From: Pseudomonadota bacterium
GTDB lineage: Bacteria; Pseudomonadota; Gammaproteobacteria; Burkholderiales; Sulfuriferulaceae
Assembly (NCBI GenBank): GCA_021801025.1
Contig: JAJYYK010000008.1
Location: forward strand, 1 to 64,000
Length of the DNA: 64,000 nucleotides
Reading direction: 5' to 3'
Part shown: positions 35,008-46,890 of the stretch, one piece after another
How positions within the stretch are numbered: position 1 is the stretch's first letter
Layout of the letters: each line of letters begins with the position of its first letter
Made by a program: the position numbers and the translations under genes
Notes under the pieces: generated by a model
The model's input: the letters and a program-made list of their open reading frames with translations, nothing else
Told to the model about the DNA's origin: nothing
Database searches by the model: none

Positions 35008-35700
35008 ATGTTACCCTGGTTGATAACCCCTGCTGATTTTCCACCGGTCGAGCAAGCGCTTGATGCGCCTGCTGGATTGTTGGCGGCAGGTGGCGGCTTG
35101 ACGGCCGATTGGTTGCTTGCGGCTTACCGGCGTGGGATATTCCCCTGGTTTAGTCTGGGGCAGCCTGTTTTGTGGTGGAGTCCGAACCCCCGTATGGTGC
35201 TGTTTCCTGAGCAGTTGCATGTGCCGCAATCTTTAATGCGTACGGTACGCAAGGAAAAATTTGAGATACGATTGAATACCGCTTTTGTCGAGGTGATGCG
35301 AGCTTGTGCCGCACCAAGAGGGGGTGAAACAGGTACCTGGATTAGCGAGGAGATGATTACGGCTTATACCGCTTTGCATGAACAGGGTATGGCGCACAGT
35401 ATTGAGGCCTGGTTGGACGGAAATTTGGTCGGCGGTTTGTATGGCGTAGCATTGGGCAAGGTCTTTTTTGGCGAATCGATGTTTGCACGCGTGTCTGATG
35501 CGTCCAAAGTGGCATTTGTGAAGGGTGTACGCCAATTACAGCATTTAGGGGTGGTGATGATTGATTGCCAGATGAACACCCAGCATTTGGCGCGGTTTGG
35601 TGCGATTGAGATTTCTCGTGAAGATTTTTTGTGTCGTCTGGAAGCCGGAATAAATCAAATCGCACCGGTGTGGCGGTTTGATGAGGTGAGCGTGGCATGA
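35008..35700 (+). CDS. aat: Leucyl/phenylalanyl-tRNA--protein transferase
   Basis: N-end-rule enzyme that adds Leu or Phe from aminoacyl-tRNA to proteins with N-terminal Lys or Arg. The 230-residue protein has GLLAAGGGLTADWLLAAYRR, GIFPWFS, WWSPNPRMVL, the central GLYGVALGKVFFGESMF and the final DCQMNTQHLARFGA. Its stop overlaps the bpt start (ATGA), so the two N-end-rule enzymes are coupled. Confidence 0.97.
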   Translation: MLPWLITPADFPPVEQALDAPAGLLAAGGGLTADWLLAAYRRGIFPWFSLGQPVLWWSPNPRMVLFPEQLHVPQSLMRTVRKEKFEIRLNTAFVEVMRACAAPRGGETGTWISEEMITAYTALHEQGMAHSIEAWLDGNLVGGLYGVALGKVFFGESMFARVSDASKVAFVKGVRQLQHLGVVMIDCQMNTQHLARFGAIEISREDFLCRLEAGINQIAPVWRFDEVSVA

Positions 35701-36419
35701 ATGAGATATCGCAATCGTCTTTACAGTGTTATTTGAGCGCTGAACACCCTTGTGGATACTTGCCAGACCGTTTGGCGCGTTCACAAGTCGCGTTGCCTGG
35801 GCAAATGGTGGATGCGGAGGTGTACGGGAAATTGCTGCAACTGGGTTTTCGTCGCAGCGGTTTGCATGTTTATCGGCCACATTGCGATGTTTGTTGCGCC
35901 TGTGTTCCGGTGCGCGTAGCGGTAGATGCCTTTCAACCGAATCGCACTCAGCGAAGAGCGAAACAGCGTAACGCAGGCATGCAGGTCACTCAACTTAAAG
36001 CGTATTTTGATCCTGAGCATTTTGAGCTGTATCAGCGGTATCAATCCGCACGCCATGCGGGCGGCGGTATGGATCACGATGACCGCGAGCGTTATACCGA
36101 TTTTCTGGTGTCCAGTGCGGTTGAAACGCACATGCTGGTATTTCGTGAGGAAGGCGTGTTGCGTATGGTGAGTCTGGTGGACCGTGTTGCAGATGGTTTG
36201 TCAGCCGTTTATACTTTTTTTGATCCGGATTTGGCGGCCAGCAGTTTGGGGGTGTTTAATGTGTTGTGGCAAATTGATTGGGCGCGTCAATTGAATTTGC
36301 CTTATCTGTATTTGGGTTACTGGGTTGAAAACAGCCAGAAAATGGCGTACAAACAACAATATCAGCCGTTAGAGTGCAGAATCAACGGTTTGTGGCAAGC
36401 GAAAATCATCACAGGGTAG
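35697..36419 (+). CDS. bpt: Aspartate/glutamate leucyltransferase
   Basis: Adds Leu to proteins with N-terminal Asp or Glu, feeding them to ClpS/ClpAP. The 240-residue ATE-fold protein has the Cys-rich start ([14 protein letters not shown]), [18 protein letters not shown] with clustered cysteines, and the C-terminal [20 protein letters not shown]. Coupled to aat upstream; thyA follows nine bases after its stop. Confidence 0.96.
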   Translation: MNEISQSSLQCYLSAEHPCGYLPDRLARSQVALPGQMVDAEVYGKLLQLGFRRSGLHVYRPHCDVCCACVPVRVAVDAFQPNRTQRRAKQRNAGMQVTQLKAYFDPEHFELYQRYQSARHAGGGMDHDDRERYTDFLVSSAVETHMLVFREEGVLRMVSLVDRVADGLSAVYTFFDPDLAASSLGVFNVLWQIDWARQLNLPYLYLGYWVENSQKMAYKQQYQPLECRINGLWQAKIITG

Positions 36420-36427
36420 GGGAAAAA

Positions 36428-37222
36428 TTGCGACAGTATCTTGAATTGATGCGTCATGTGCGTACGTATGGCACGGTGAAGTCTGACCGAACGGGTACAG
36501 GGACTTTGTCTGTGTTCGGTTATCAAATGCGGTTTGATCTGGCAGAAGGGTTTCCGTTACTGACCACTAAAAAATGCCATTTGCGTTCCATTATTCATGA
36601 GTTGCTATGGTTTTTGCGCGGCGAGACCCATGTAGGGTATTTGCGTGAAAATGGGGTGAGTATTTGGGATGAATGGGCAGATGAACAAGGCGAGTTGGGC
36701 CCGGTTTATGGTCGCCAATGGCGGAGCTGGCCAATTGCCGATGGCCGTCATATTGATCAAATTGCGACGGTATTAGATCAGATTCGCCACCAACCCGATT
36801 CACGGCGTATGGTGGTATCAGCCTGGAATGTGGGTGAGTTGGACAAGATGGCCCTGGCGCCCTGTCATGCCTTATTTCAGTTTTATGTGGCAGATGGCAA
36901 GTTAAGCTGCCAACTGTACCAGCGCAGTGCGGATATTTTTCTTGGTGTGCCATTTAATATTGCCAGTTATGCTTTGTTGACCATGATGATGGCACAGGTA
37001 TGTGGTTTGCATGTGGGTGAATTTATCCATACCCTGGGGGATGCTCATTTATACGCCAATCATTTGTCTCAGGCCGATGAGCAGCTTGCACGCATTCCCA
37101 GAGCCTTGCCGACGATGCACATAAATCCCCTTGTTACTGACCTGTTTGCCTTTACTTTTCAAGATTTTGAATTGCGGGATTATGATCCCTGTCCCGCGAT
37201 TAAAGCGCCTGTCGCTATTTGA
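36428..37222 (+). CDS. thyA: Thymidylate synthase
   Basis: Methylates dUMP to dTMP using methylene-tetrahydrofolate. The start is TTG at 36428. It has a strong GGTAGGGG ribosome-binding site 5-8 bases upstream, and the resulting protein is 264 residues, the standard size; the alternative at 36374 overlaps bpt. The catalytic Cys lies in [64 protein letters not shown] and the C-terminal [14 protein letters not shown] are standard. It is in an operon with aat and bpt. Confidence 0.97.
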   Translation: MRQYLELMRHVRTYGTVKSDRTGTGTLSVFGYQMRFDLAEGFPLLTTKKCHLRSIIHELLWFLRGETHVGYLRENGVSIWDEWADEQGELGPVYGRQWRSWPIADGRHIDQIATVLDQIRHQPDSRRMVVSAWNVGELDKMALAPCHALFQFYVADGKLSCQLYQRSADIFLGVPFNIASYALLTMMMAQVCGLHVGEFIHTLGDAHLYANHLSQADEQLARIPRALPTMHINPLVTDLFAFTFQDFELRDYDPCPAIKAPVAI

Positions 37223-37262
37223 AGCACCGTGAAACGATACCCTTTAATTTTTAAAAAATAAT

Positions 37263-38450
37263 ATGAATTTACACGAATATCAAGCAAAACAAGTGCTGCG
37301 AGAACAAGGTTTGAATACGCCCCGTGGCGTGGTGGTTGAAGATCCCACACATGCTGAATTGGCAGCTACCGGTTATTTGGGCGGTGAATCCTGGGTGGTG
37401 AAAGCGCAAATTCATTCCGGTGGGCGGGGCAAGGCCGGTGGCGTGAAACGGGTGGATTCCCTGAATGCCCTGCGGGAAACGGTTACTCACTTGTTGGGGT
37501 CACAATTGGTGACGGTGCAAAATGCGCCCGATGGGCAGCCCGTACACCAGATTCTCATCGAGGAGCCGCTGGAGATTGTACGGGAGATGTACCTGAGTTT
37601 GTTACTGGATCGTGATCACGAGTGCATTACGTTGATTGCATCGGTAGCCGGGGGCATGGATATCGAAGCTTTGGGACACGAGCAGCCGGATAAAATTCTG
37701 CGCGAACATTGTAATCCGATATTGGGTTTGCAAGCCTTTCAATGCCGCAATGTGGCCTTTGGCTTGGGTTTGAGCGGTACGCTGCAAGCCGATTTCATTC
37801 GTATGGCACAGACCTTGTACCGTTTATTTATTGATTCGGATTTGAGTTTGCTGGAAATTAATCCGTTGGTGCTGACGCGTGATGATCGCCTTGTCGCGCT
37901 GGATTGTAAAATGGTAGTGGATGATAATGCGTTGAGTCGGCAGGCTCGATTGGCCGATATGCGCGATGAGACCCAGGTTGACAGCAAGGAGGTCGCGGCG
38001 CAACAGGTTGGTCTAAACTACATTGCCCTGGATGGCAACATCGGCTGTTTGGTCAATGGCGCCGGCTTGGCTATGGCAACGATGGATTTAATCCGTTTGC
38101 ACGGCGGTTTACCTGCGAACTTTCTGGATGTGGGGGGAAGCGCGACAGCGCAAACGGTGGCGCGTGCCTTCAGCATTATTTTATCGGACACGAAAGTGAA
38201 GGCGGTGCTGGTGAATATTTTTGGTGGCATTATGCGGTGTGACATCATTGCTGACGGCATCATTACCGCCATGCATGAAGTGGGCGTACAGCTGCCTGTG
38301 ATTGTGCGCCTGGAAGGCACCAATGTGACCCTGGGTAAACAAAAATTGCTCGACAGTGGCTTATCGGTGATTACAGCAGAAGATTTGACTGATGCGGCGC
38401 AGCGCGCAGTGGCCGCGGCGGCTTCTGTTCAGACGGGAGCGCTCATATGA
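37263..38450 (+). CDS. sucC: Succinyl-CoA ligase (ADP-forming), beta subunit
   Basis: TCA-cycle enzyme that makes ATP from succinyl-CoA, with SucD. The 395-residue ATP-grasp protein starts [16 protein letters not shown] and has [46 protein letters not shown] and [16 protein letters not shown]. The malate-CoA ligase MtkA is related, but no serine-cycle genes are nearby, so SucC is preferred. The start overlaps nothing; the stop overlaps sucD (ATGA). Confidence 0.93.
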   Translation: MNLHEYQAKQVLREQGLNTPRGVVVEDPTHAELAATGYLGGESWVVKAQIHSGGRGKAGGVKRVDSLNALRETVTHLLGSQLVTVQNAPDGQPVHQILIEEPLEIVREMYLSLLLDRDHECITLIASVAGGMDIEALGHEQPDKILREHCNPILGLQAFQCRNVAFGLGLSGTLQADFIRMAQTLYRLFIDSDLSLLEINPLVLTRDDRLVALDCKMVVDDNALSRQARLADMRDETQVDSKEVAAQQVGLNYIALDGNIGCLVNGAGLAMATMDLIRLHGGLPANFLDVGGSATAQTVARAFSIILSDTKVKAVLVNIFGGIMRCDIIADGIITAMHEVGVQLPVIVRLEGTNVTLGKQKLLDSGLSVITAEDLTDAAQRAVAAAASVQTGALI

Positions 38451-39319
38451 GTATTTTGGTTGATGCCCATACACGGGTTATTTGTCAGGGGTTTACCGGC
38501 AAGCAAGGCAGTTTTCATTCTGAGCAGGCTTTGGCTTACGGCACGCAGATGATGGGCGGTGTGACACCGGGCAAGGGTGGGCAACGTCACTTGAATCTGC
38601 CGGTGTTTAATACTGTGCGTGAAGCCGTACGCGATACGGCAGCCACGGCCAGCGTGATTTATGTTCCTGCAGGCTATGCGGCAGATTCCATCATGGAGGC
38701 CGCAGATGCAGGCATTGCTTTGGTGGTGTGTATCACTGAAGGTATTCCGGTGCGTGATATGCTGAATGTCAAGGCGGCGCTACGTGCCAACGGTACCCGT
38801 TTGATCGGACCCAATTGCCCCGGTGTGATTACGCCTGGAGCGTGCAAAATAGGCATCATGCCGGGTGCGATACATTTATCGGGTAAGGTAGGCATCGTAT
38901 CGCGTTCAGGGACTTTGACCTATGAGGCCGTGCACCAGACCACGCAACTTGGTTTGGGGCAAAGTACCTGTGTGGGTATTGGCGGCGACCCCATTAAAGG
39001 GATGGACTTTATTGATTGCCTGGCGTTATTCGAGCAGGATGCGCAAACCGAAGCCATCATTCTGGTGGGAGAAATAGGCGGAACGAGGGAAGAAGAAGCG
39101 GCAGACTATATTCGCTGGCATGTCAGAAAACCTGTCGCAGCCTATATTGCAGGACAAAGTGCGCCGCCGGGCAAGCGCATGGGGCATGCCGGGGCGATCA
39201 TTGCTGCAGGAGCAGGCACAGCGCAAGCCAAAATTCACGCCTTGCGCGAGGTGGGCGTAGAGGTGGCCGAATCCCCCGCAGAAATGGGCCTGGCAGTACA
39301 ACGGGCCATGCTGAAATGA
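38447..39319 (+). CDS. sucD: Succinyl-CoA ligase (ADP-forming), alpha subunit
   Basis: Binds CoA and carries the phosphohistidine. The 290-residue protein has [57 protein letters not shown] and the active-site His in [16 protein letters not shown]. It is coupled to sucC upstream and to nadE downstream (ATGA at 39316-39319). Confidence 0.96.
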   Translation: MSILVDAHTRVICQGFTGKQGSFHSEQALAYGTQMMGGVTPGKGGQRHLNLPVFNTVREAVRDTAATASVIYVPAGYAADSIMEAADAGIALVVCITEGIPVRDMLNVKAALRANGTRLIGPNCPGVITPGACKIGIMPGAIHLSGKVGIVSRSGTLTYEAVHQTTQLGLGQSTCVGIGGDPIKGMDFIDCLALFEQDAQTEAIILVGEIGGTREEEAADYIRWHVRKPVAAYIAGQSAPPGKRMGHAGAIIAAGAGTAQAKIHALREVGVEVAESPAEMGLAVQRAMLK

Positions 39320-40923
39320 AAATCGCTTTAGCGCAGATGAATGTCGTTGTGGGCGATATCGGCGGCAATTTGACCAAGATTTCAGAGGCCGTCGCGAGGG
39401 CTAAACACATGGGTGCGCAGATGGTGCTCACACCAGAATTGGCGTTAAGTGGCTACCCACCTGAAGATTTGTTGCTGCGCGATGACTTTCAGACACGAAT
39501 TGAACAGGCCTTGCAGCAATTATGTACGCTGGCGCAGGGCATTACCTTGGTGGTGGGACATCCTTACCGTCAAGGTAAGCGGCTTTACAATGCGGCCAGC
39601 GTGATGCGGAATGGCAAGATTATTTGTAACTACCGTAAATTTAGCTTGCCCAATCATACGGTGTTTGATGAACAACGCTATTTTACAGCCGGTGATGAGG
39701 CCTGCGTGTTTGAAGAGGCTGGCATTCGTTTCGGGTTGAATATTTGTGCTGATGTGTGGCATGAGACTGCGCCCCGAGCAGCAACCGCTGCGGGTGCCCA
39801 AGTATTGCTGGTATTAAATGCCTCACCATTTCATTTGGGTAAGGCAGATGAACGTTATGCCGTGGTATCCGGGCGTATTCAGGAAAATCATTTTTCTGTG
39901 CTGTATTGCAATTTGGTCGGTGGGCAGGACGAATTGGTGTTTGACGGCGGATCGTTTGCGATGGATGCCGCAGGTGAATTACGTGCTCAGTTTCCTTATT
40001 TTGAAAGTGGGGTCTACCTTGTTGAGCTGGATGGCGTATTGCCGCGCAGCGGCCTTATCACGCCCGTGCCCAGTCTGGAGCAGAGTGCCTATCAGGCACT
40101 GGTAATGGGCTTGCGGGATTACGTTAAAAATAATGGTTTCCATGGTGTGCTCCTGGGCTTGTCTGGTGGTGTGGATTCCGCACTGACGCTGGCGATTGCC
40201 GTCGATGCGCTGGGCGCATCGCATGTTCATGCGGTGATGATGCCTTCGGCTTACACCGCTGAAATCAGCGTGACAGACAGTCGTGCCATGGTCGAGAATA
40301 TGGGGGTGCAGTACAGTGAGCTGCCGATTGCGCCATTGTATGAACAATTTTTACAGTGTTTAGCATCGGAATTTCATGGCAAGGCGGCAGATTTAACCGA
40401 AGAAAATCTCCAGGCGAGAATACGGGGCACCTTGTTGATGGCACTGTCCAATAAATTTGGTCAGCTGGTGGTGACCACGGGAAATAAATCTGAAATGGCG
40501 GTCGGCTATGCAACCTTGTATGGTGATATGGCGGGTGGCTTTGCTTTGCTGCGCGACGTGTCTAAAACCTTGGTGTATCGTTTATGTCATTATCGCAACG
40601 CGATTTCACCGGTTATTTTATCGCGAGTGATTGAACGTCCACCTTCCGCAGAATTGCGTCCTGATCAAACCGATCAGGATACGTTGCCTGATTATGACGT
40701 GCTGGATGCCATTATTGCACGCTATGTCGAGGCGGATGAGTCGGTGGAGGATATCGTGGCTGGGGGATTTGATCGCGATGAGGTGCAAAGGGTGGTACGC
40801 ATGATCGATCGTAGTGAGTACAAACGGCGCCAAGCCCCGGTGGGTGTGCGTATCACGGCACGCGGCTTCGGTAAGGACCGGCGTTACCCGATTACACAGT
40901 GTTTTAATCCTGTTTCCCAATAG
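39316..40923 (+). CDS. nadE: Glutamine-dependent NAD+ synthetase
   Basis: Amidates NaAD to NAD+. The 535-residue protein has an N-terminal nitrilase-like glutaminase domain with the Glu-Lys-Cys triad ([37 protein letters not shown]). The C-terminal synthetase domain has the P-loop [11 protein letters not shown] and [18 protein letters not shown]. The size is that of the short Gln-dependent bacterial type. It is the third gene of a sucC-sucD-nadE set, a common betaproteobacterial arrangement. Confidence 0.96.
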   Translation: MKIALAQMNVVVGDIGGNLTKISEAVARAKHMGAQMVLTPELALSGYPPEDLLLRDDFQTRIEQALQQLCTLAQGITLVVGHPYRQGKRLYNAASVMRNGKIICNYRKFSLPNHTVFDEQRYFTAGDEACVFEEAGIRFGLNICADVWHETAPRAATAAGAQVLLVLNASPFHLGKADERYAVVSGRIQENHFSVLYCNLVGGQDELVFDGGSFAMDAAGELRAQFPYFESGVYLVELDGVLPRSGLITPVPSLEQSAYQALVMGLRDYVKNNGFHGVLLGLSGGVDSALTLAIAVDALGASHVHAVMMPSAYTAEISVTDSRAMVENMGVQYSELPIAPLYEQFLQCLASEFHGKAADLTEENLQARIRGTLLMALSNKFGQLVVTTGNKSEMAVGYATLYGDMAGGFALLRDVSKTLVYRLCHYRNAISPVILSRVIERPPSAELRPDQTDQDTLPDYDVLDAIIARYVEADESVEDIVAGGFDRDEVQRVVRMIDRSEYKRRQAPVGVRITARGFGKDRRYPITQCFNPVSQ

Positions 40924-41057
40924 AAACGGTACGGGTTGACTTTCCCCCAGCCTGGAAACGGCAGTTGGGTGTGCAATTTAACCTGTGGCATACTCACCAG
41001 TGGGTGAGTGTTGCCGCATTGCTTTTTATCCTCAGACAGCGTTCAGGTTTCAATCAA

Positions 41058-41498
41058 TTATTGTGCACGATCACACCGGAGAACTTCTTTTTCTCCTTCG
41101 TCTTCATCCATTATTTTTATACCAGCACCCGCAGTGAACGCGCCCATTTTCATATATTGACGTGCAAAATAATTATGCCCGCCAAGCGCTTGAAAGGTGA
41201 TCGAGTTATCGCCAAATTCTGATTCGGTCGATAAAGTATGGGATCCGGGAGAAATCAGTTTGTAGAAATATACTTTATTTGCTGTTGCGCCAATCACGGC
41301 ACCATCTAATGAAACCGTCCGCTTAATGGATTTACCAGTAAAACTATCACGATAGACGTATAACCCCGCTTTATCGGATGGCGGCAAAGTAAAAGCCTTG
41401 CTGGCGGCGTCATCCTGCTCCGAAGCCATTGGAACCGACGCACAACCTGCCATAGTCAGGCTTGCCAGAACGAATATTGCAATTAATTTTTGTTTCAT
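41058..41498 (-). CDS. Predicted lipoprotein, DUF2846 family
   Basis: A 146-residue protein with a lipobox (signal peptide ending LTMAGCAS, lipidated Cys19). The mature part has GLYVYRDSFTGKSIKRTVSLDG, the motif of DUF2846, then FYKLISPGSHTLSTES and a Glu/Asp-rich end. Probably anchored in an envelope membrane; function unknown. It stands alone, 134 bp past nadE on the other strand. Confidence 0.85.
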   Translation of the reverse strand: MKQKLIAIFVLASLTMAGCASVPMASEQDDAASKAFTLPPSDKAGLYVYRDSFTGKSIKRTVSLDGAVIGATANKVYFYKLISPGSHTLSTESEFGDNSITFQALGGHNYFARQYMKMGAFTAGAGIKIMDEDEGEKEVLRCDRAQ

Positions 41499-42009
41499 TC
41501 ATTCCCCTGACGTTATATTTTGAAAAATACGATATGGGTGTCATTATATCAGCGATATTTTGATGGGTATCATGCGATTTACAGTGGATCATTCATTTTT
41601 TGTCAAAATTAAATCCAAATGGTCCTTTGGCGGTTCTGCGCGCCTGCTGGCGGTCACAAGTAACCATTTTTCCGGCTTGTTCGGCACCCATCGTTCGCGA
41701 TGCGTTTCTCTCAAGCCCAAAAACGGTCTTGCAACTTGTCTCGCTATCATTTCATGTCCTGATGGGTTATTTGGGTTAAAAATAGAAGTGGCAGTCGGCG
41801 ATGCCCAGGTTGACGAGGTAGGGCGCGTAATTTTGCATTCGGTTTGCACTGGGGAAACTGGTGATGGGTAATTTTTATTACCCTTGTCGGACAGAGGTCG
41901 TGCGCATTCGTACCGGTGAACGTGGTGAGGCTGCAATCCGGCTTGAACCCATGTGATTGCTGCGGTCGCCACAGGGCACAAACAGTTTAACGTGGTCAGT
42001 GGCGGATTT
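41499..42009. other. 511-bp stretch with no recognised gene
   Basis: Between the lipoprotein gene and psd. It holds overlapping open frames on both strands: plus 41560-41871 (103 codons) and minus 41589-42086 (165 codons, starting inside psd). Neither resembles a known family nor has a clear ribosome-binding site. Both may be chance, or the stretch may be a decayed gene. I see no tRNA, terminator or repeat in it. Confidence 0.5.
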
Positions 42010-42879
42010 TTATAATATGCTGATCGCCTCGCCGAGTTTAACCGGGCTCCCGCTGTGCAGACCGGATGGGAAAGTAATACGGTCACGAGGAAACAGCAGG
42101 ATCACGGTGGAGCCGAGCATGAAACGTCCCATTTCCTGTCCTTGTGTCAAATCGACAGATTGGTTGGCATACTCATAGTGTTGCAAGTGAGGGCTGTGCG
42201 TAAGGTTGACTGTGCCATGCCAGGCGGTTGCAATGCTGCCGACGATGGTGGCACCCACCAGTACCATGACAAATGGCCCGTTGGGAGAATCAAATGCGCA
42301 CACCACGCGCTCGTTGCGGGCAAACAGCCCCGGGACATGGCGTGCATTGGCAGGGTTGACGGAGAGCAATTGTCCCGGTACATACGTCATGCTGGTTAAA
42401 CGACCCTGGCAAGGCATGTGCACGCGGTGGTAATCTTTTGGACTGAGGTAAATGGTACAAAAAGAGCCATTTTCAAATTGTGCCGCCAGCATGCTGTCAC
42501 CACCTAACAGGGCCAGCGTGCTGTAATATTGCCCCTTGGCCTGAAATATTTGGTCCTGCTGGATGTGCCCCAGTTGACTGATTACGCCGTCTGCCGGACA
42601 AACGCAGGCGGTGGATGCCAGTGGCCGGACACCGTCGCGTAATGCCCGGGTAAAAAAGGCATTGAAACTGGGATAAGTGCGTGGGTCTGGATTTGCTGCT
42701 TCAGCCAGATTGACCGCGTGGCGGGAAAGGAAATAATTGATCAGTATTTGTGACAAACGAGGGTGTTGCGACTGCGCCAACAGTCCGGCAAAGCGAGACA
42801 GGGCGGTACCCGGTAAAAGGCGTTTCAACCATACGAACAAGAATTCCGGCACCGTTTTGCTTTCCTGAAAATCTGGCAT
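42010..42879 (-). CDS. psd: Phosphatidylserine decarboxylase proenzyme
   Basis: Makes phosphatidylethanolamine; the proenzyme cleaves itself to form a pyruvoyl group. The 289-residue protein has the YPSFNAFFTRALRDGVRPL region, DYHRVHMPCQGRL, SVNPANARHVPGLFARNER and the LGST cleavage site (FMLGSTVILLFP) near the C-terminus. The start at 42879 (MPDFQESKT) gives family length but has no clear ribosome-binding site; a longer reading from 42939 is possible. Confidence 0.94.
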   Translation of the reverse strand: MPDFQESKTVPEFLFVWLKRLLPGTALSRFAGLLAQSQHPRLSQILINYFLSRHAVNLAEAANPDPRTYPSFNAFFTRALRDGVRPLASTACVCPADGVISQLGHIQQDQIFQAKGQYYSTLALLGGDSMLAAQFENGSFCTIYLSPKDYHRVHMPCQGRLTSMTYVPGQLLSVNPANARHVPGLFARNERVVCAFDSPNGPFVMVLVGATIVGSIATAWHGTVNLTHSPHLQHYEYANQSVDLTQGQEMGRFMLGSTVILLFPRDRITFPSGLHSGSPVKLGEAISIL

Positions 42880-42995
42880 TATAACGAGTAGGTGAGGGGA
42901 AGGGTTTTTTTTTGATGTTAATTCAATTTTTTTTTGCAAGCGCAGTGGCCACGCAAATGTTTTGACCCTTAATACATACGCTGGAATTCGATACG

Positions 42996-43304
42996 ATGAG
43001 CGAGCATTTTTTTATTTGGGACGGGGATACCCTGGTGTTGAACATTCTCGGAACGCCGGGTGCCTCCCGTAACGCAATAGGTAAACCGCGTGGTAACCAG
43101 CTGAAAGTGAGTGTGGCTACCGCACCAGAGCAGGGTAAAGCCACCGATGCGATGGTCAAGTTTCTGGCTGGCCAATTTGGTGTGTCGGTATCCCGGATTG
43201 AAGTGGTGTTTGGGCGAACCAGCATTCATAAACAGTTACGCATCCGTGCGCCACAAAAAATCCCGACCGCATTGTTGCCTTGGGTCCCCGACATAGCCCG
43301 GTAG
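42996..43304 (+). CDS. DUF167/YggU family protein
   Basis: A 102-residue protein with LVLNILGTPGASRNAIGK, RGNQLKVSVATAPEQGKATDAM and the IEVVFGRTSIHKQLRIR end: the full DUF167 domain. Function unknown; homologues often sit beside yggT or proC, not seen here. It is transcribed away from psd. Confidence 0.9.
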   Translation: MSEHFFIWDGDTLVLNILGTPGASRNAIGKPRGNQLKVSVATAPEQGKATDAMVKFLAGQFGVSVSRIEVVFGRTSIHKQLRIRAPQKIPTALLPWVPDIAR

Positions 43305-43430
43305 TTTTTGTCACAGGCTGCGTTCGTGTCTGATGACTGGTCTATTTTCATAAATAATTCATGATTTAATCATTAATCCGTCTTTATTTTGCGATATTTT
43401 GAGCATATTGCGGCAGACGGAGGTGATTTC

Positions 43431-44279
43431 ATGACGATGAAAACCTGGATCCGGGTGTTGTGCTGGAGTACACCCTGGTTATTGCAATCGGGTTGCGCGC
43501 ATGCCTGGGGTTTATATACCCATGTGTACTTTGCGCAATGGTTGTTGTGGGGCGTGCCCTTATTGGATGGCGAGTTGCGCCGTGCGGTATCGCGTTACCC
43601 AAAGTTGGTGATGGCGGGCGCATGTTTACCGGATTTGGCCATTGTGGGCCATTTGGTGGGTACAGCGGCATTTGACCGCACACATTGCTGGCAAAATGCT
43701 GCAGAAATGATGGCCAGTGTTCAAAGCGATGCGGAAAGGGCATTGATGCTTGGTTTTTACAGCCACCTGTTTGCCGATGTGGTGGCGCACCACCACTTTG
43801 TGCCAAGTCATGAACGCTTGTGGGGGAACAAAATGCCCATGGCGGCGCATATTGCTTGCGAATGGGCGATGGACGCGCATGTGAGTTCGCATGTATTGAT
43901 CGCACCATCCGTTTTGCTGGGGGGGAGTGAACCAGAGATCGTAGCGTTAATTAGCCGGTGTTTTAACTTGCGACCAAGTCAAGCCACCCGTGCCGTTCGT
44001 GTGTTGGCGCAAGCAGACAAACTCTTGCGCTGGGCACGGCTGCCACAAGGTTTATACCATTCGTTGGCACAAGTGGATGGGTGTCTGGAACGGCGTTTCA
44101 ATCACTTTATTCGCCAGACCAGTGAGCGTTTCCATGAGATGAATCACGTTTTGTCGGGAGAGATATTTCCTGCGAATGCGAACGGCGAAGCGGTGCATGT
44201 GGCTCAGGCCAGGTTGGCAAGTGTCTCTGAACGGCGGCTGAGATTGGGGCAGTATTTACCCGCTAATTGTTTTCTGTGA
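43431..44279 (+). CDS. Zinc-dependent phospholipase C-like exported protein
   Basis: A 282-residue protein with a signal peptide ending around AHAWG. The fold is shown by the His/Asp pattern: WGLYTHVYFAQ, LVMAGACLPDLAIVG, GFYSHLFADVVAHHHFVPSH and IACEWAMDAHV, metal ligands of the Zn-dependent PLC/S1-P1 nuclease-like group. The substrate is unknown. The start at 43431 follows a GGAGGTG ribosome-binding site; the longer reading (43389) has none. No operon partner. Confidence 0.8.
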   Translation: MTMKTWIRVLCWSTPWLLQSGCAHAWGLYTHVYFAQWLLWGVPLLDGELRRAVSRYPKLVMAGACLPDLAIVGHLVGTAAFDRTHCWQNAAEMMASVQSDAERALMLGFYSHLFADVVAHHHFVPSHERLWGNKMPMAAHIACEWAMDAHVSSHVLIAPSVLLGGSEPEIVALISRCFNLRPSQATRAVRVLAQADKLLRWARLPQGLYHSLAQVDGCLERRFNHFIRQTSERFHEMNHVLSGEIFPANANGEAVHVAQARLASVSERRLRLGQYLPANCFL

Positions 44280-44330
44280 AACCTTTGCGCGGTGGGTGGT
44301 TGCGTTCACCATAACATGCAAAAGTTTCAC
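44276..44330. terminator. Long hairpin between convergent genes
   Basis: GTGAAACCTTTGC (44276-44288) and GCAAAAGTTTCAC (44318-44330) are complementary in 12 of 13 positions, and an inner GGTG/CACC pair can extend the structure. It lies between the convergent phospholipase-like gene and purA. No strong T-tract, so termination is inferred from position and stem length. Confidence 0.4.
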
Positions 44331-44339
44331 TGAATAAAA

Positions 44340-45680
<1,341 letters not shown>

Positions 45681-46844
45681 TTATGAATGGGTTTTCAAAA
45701 CTGGATGCCATTCGCCTTCGGTGTTTTGTTCGAGCATGCTGGCGCAACCGTATTCATGGTGTTGCGCGCGATGGCCGGGTAAGTCAATGAGGACGATTTG
45801 ACCCGCCAATCGTAACTCCTCGATTTTTGCTGTTAATCGAGTATCTTTCACGTAGGGGGCAAGTATGGGTTTTTGTTTGGATTGACTTGGGAACTGGCTG
45901 GCCAATTCGCGTAAATCCAGACTAAAACCGGTGGCGGGGCGAGCGCGGCCAAAACTTTGACCGATATTGTCATATCGACCGCCTGCAGCCAGTGGAGCAG
46001 GATGGTGACGGGTGTAAGCGGCAAACACCACACCACTGTGATAGTGGTAGCCGCGTAATTCAGCAAGATCAAGATTGAGGACAATACCGGGTTGCGTTTC
46101 ATCAATAATCGCACGCAGGCTGTCCAGCGCCAAAGTAATTTCAGTCTGCTTGGGCAGAATTTTGGCAGCGCGTTCCAATACTTCTTTGCCACCGTATAAA
46201 GTCGGCAGCGCACAAAATGCAGTCTGTAGGTCAGCGGGCAACTGGGCGGTAAGTTGCTGGATGCTGCGAATGTCTTTGGCTTGCATGGCCACAAATAGAG
46301 GGTTTATTCGATCTGCCGGGATGCTTGCACAGTTCAGCAAGCCGCGAAATACGCCCACGTGACCAATATCCAGGTACAAATCCGACACCCCGGCCAGTTT
46401 TAATGCGTCGAGCATGAGTTTTTGTATTTCAACATCTGCCTCATAACCTGTGTGACCGTACAGTTCGGCACCCAGTTGCATCAATTCTCGCGAACGGTAA
46501 TTGCGTGTCGGCAGCGTGTGCACGACCGTGCCTGCATAGCAAAGCCGTGTAATGCCTTCCCGTTTCAAAAGGTGAGCGTCTATCCGTGCGGTCTGGGGGG
46601 TGATGTCGGCACGAAGGCCCATGCTTTTCCCTGAAAGCTGGTCGACCAGCTTAAACGTCTGCAGGTCAAGATCGCTGCCCGTGCCTGTGAGCAGTGAATC
46701 CAGGTATTCGAGCAAAGGGGGAGCCACGATTTCATAGCCGTGGGTACGGAAGAGATCGAGTAGTGCGTGGCGTAAATTTTCCATACGCAACGCGGTCTCG
46801 GGTAGCAAGTCTTCAATGTATTCGGGCAATATCCAGTTGTACAT
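45681..46844 (-). CDS. hisZ: ATP phosphoribosyltransferase regulatory subunit
   Basis: HisRS-like paralogue that pairs with short HisG to give feedback-regulated histidine biosynthesis. The 387-residue protein begins NWILPEYIEDLLPETALRME and has class II synthetase motifs (LTGTGSDLDLQTFKLVDQLS, LRADITPQTARIDAH). It lacks the tRNA-charging residues of HisRS and an anticodon domain. Its place between hflC and purA is characteristic of betaproteobacteria. Confidence 0.93.
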   Translation of the reverse strand: MYNWILPEYIEDLLPETALRMENLRHALLDLFRTHGYEIVAPPLLEYLDSLLTGTGSDLDLQTFKLVDQLSGKSMGLRADITPQTARIDAHLLKREGITRLCYAGTVVHTLPTRNYRSRELMQLGAELYGHTGYEADVEIQKLMLDALKLAGVSDLYLDIGHVGVFRGLLNCASIPADRINPLFVAMQAKDIRSIQQLTAQLPADLQTAFCALPTLYGGKEVLERAAKILPKQTEITLALDSLRAIIDETQPGIVLNLDLAELRGYHYHSGVVFAAYTRHHPAPLAAGGRYDNIGQSFGRARPATGFSLDLRELASQFPSQSKQKPILAPYVKDTRLTAKIEELRLAGQIVLIDLPGHRAQHHEYGCASMLEQNTEGEWHPVLKTHS

Positions 46845-46890
46845 AGGGTTTGTTGTCTATTTAATAATTAATTCATGATGCGATAAACAA

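Noticed and set aside
37263-39319. Malate-CoA ligase (MtkA/MtkB) instead of SucC/SucD
   Set aside because: Motifs fit both, but no malyl-CoA lyase or serine-cycle genes are nearby, and nadE follows as is usual for sucCD.
41589-42086. Minus-strand 165-codon gene overlapping psd
   Set aside because: It would start inside psd, has no ribosome-binding site and matches no family; kept only as part of an unassigned stretch.
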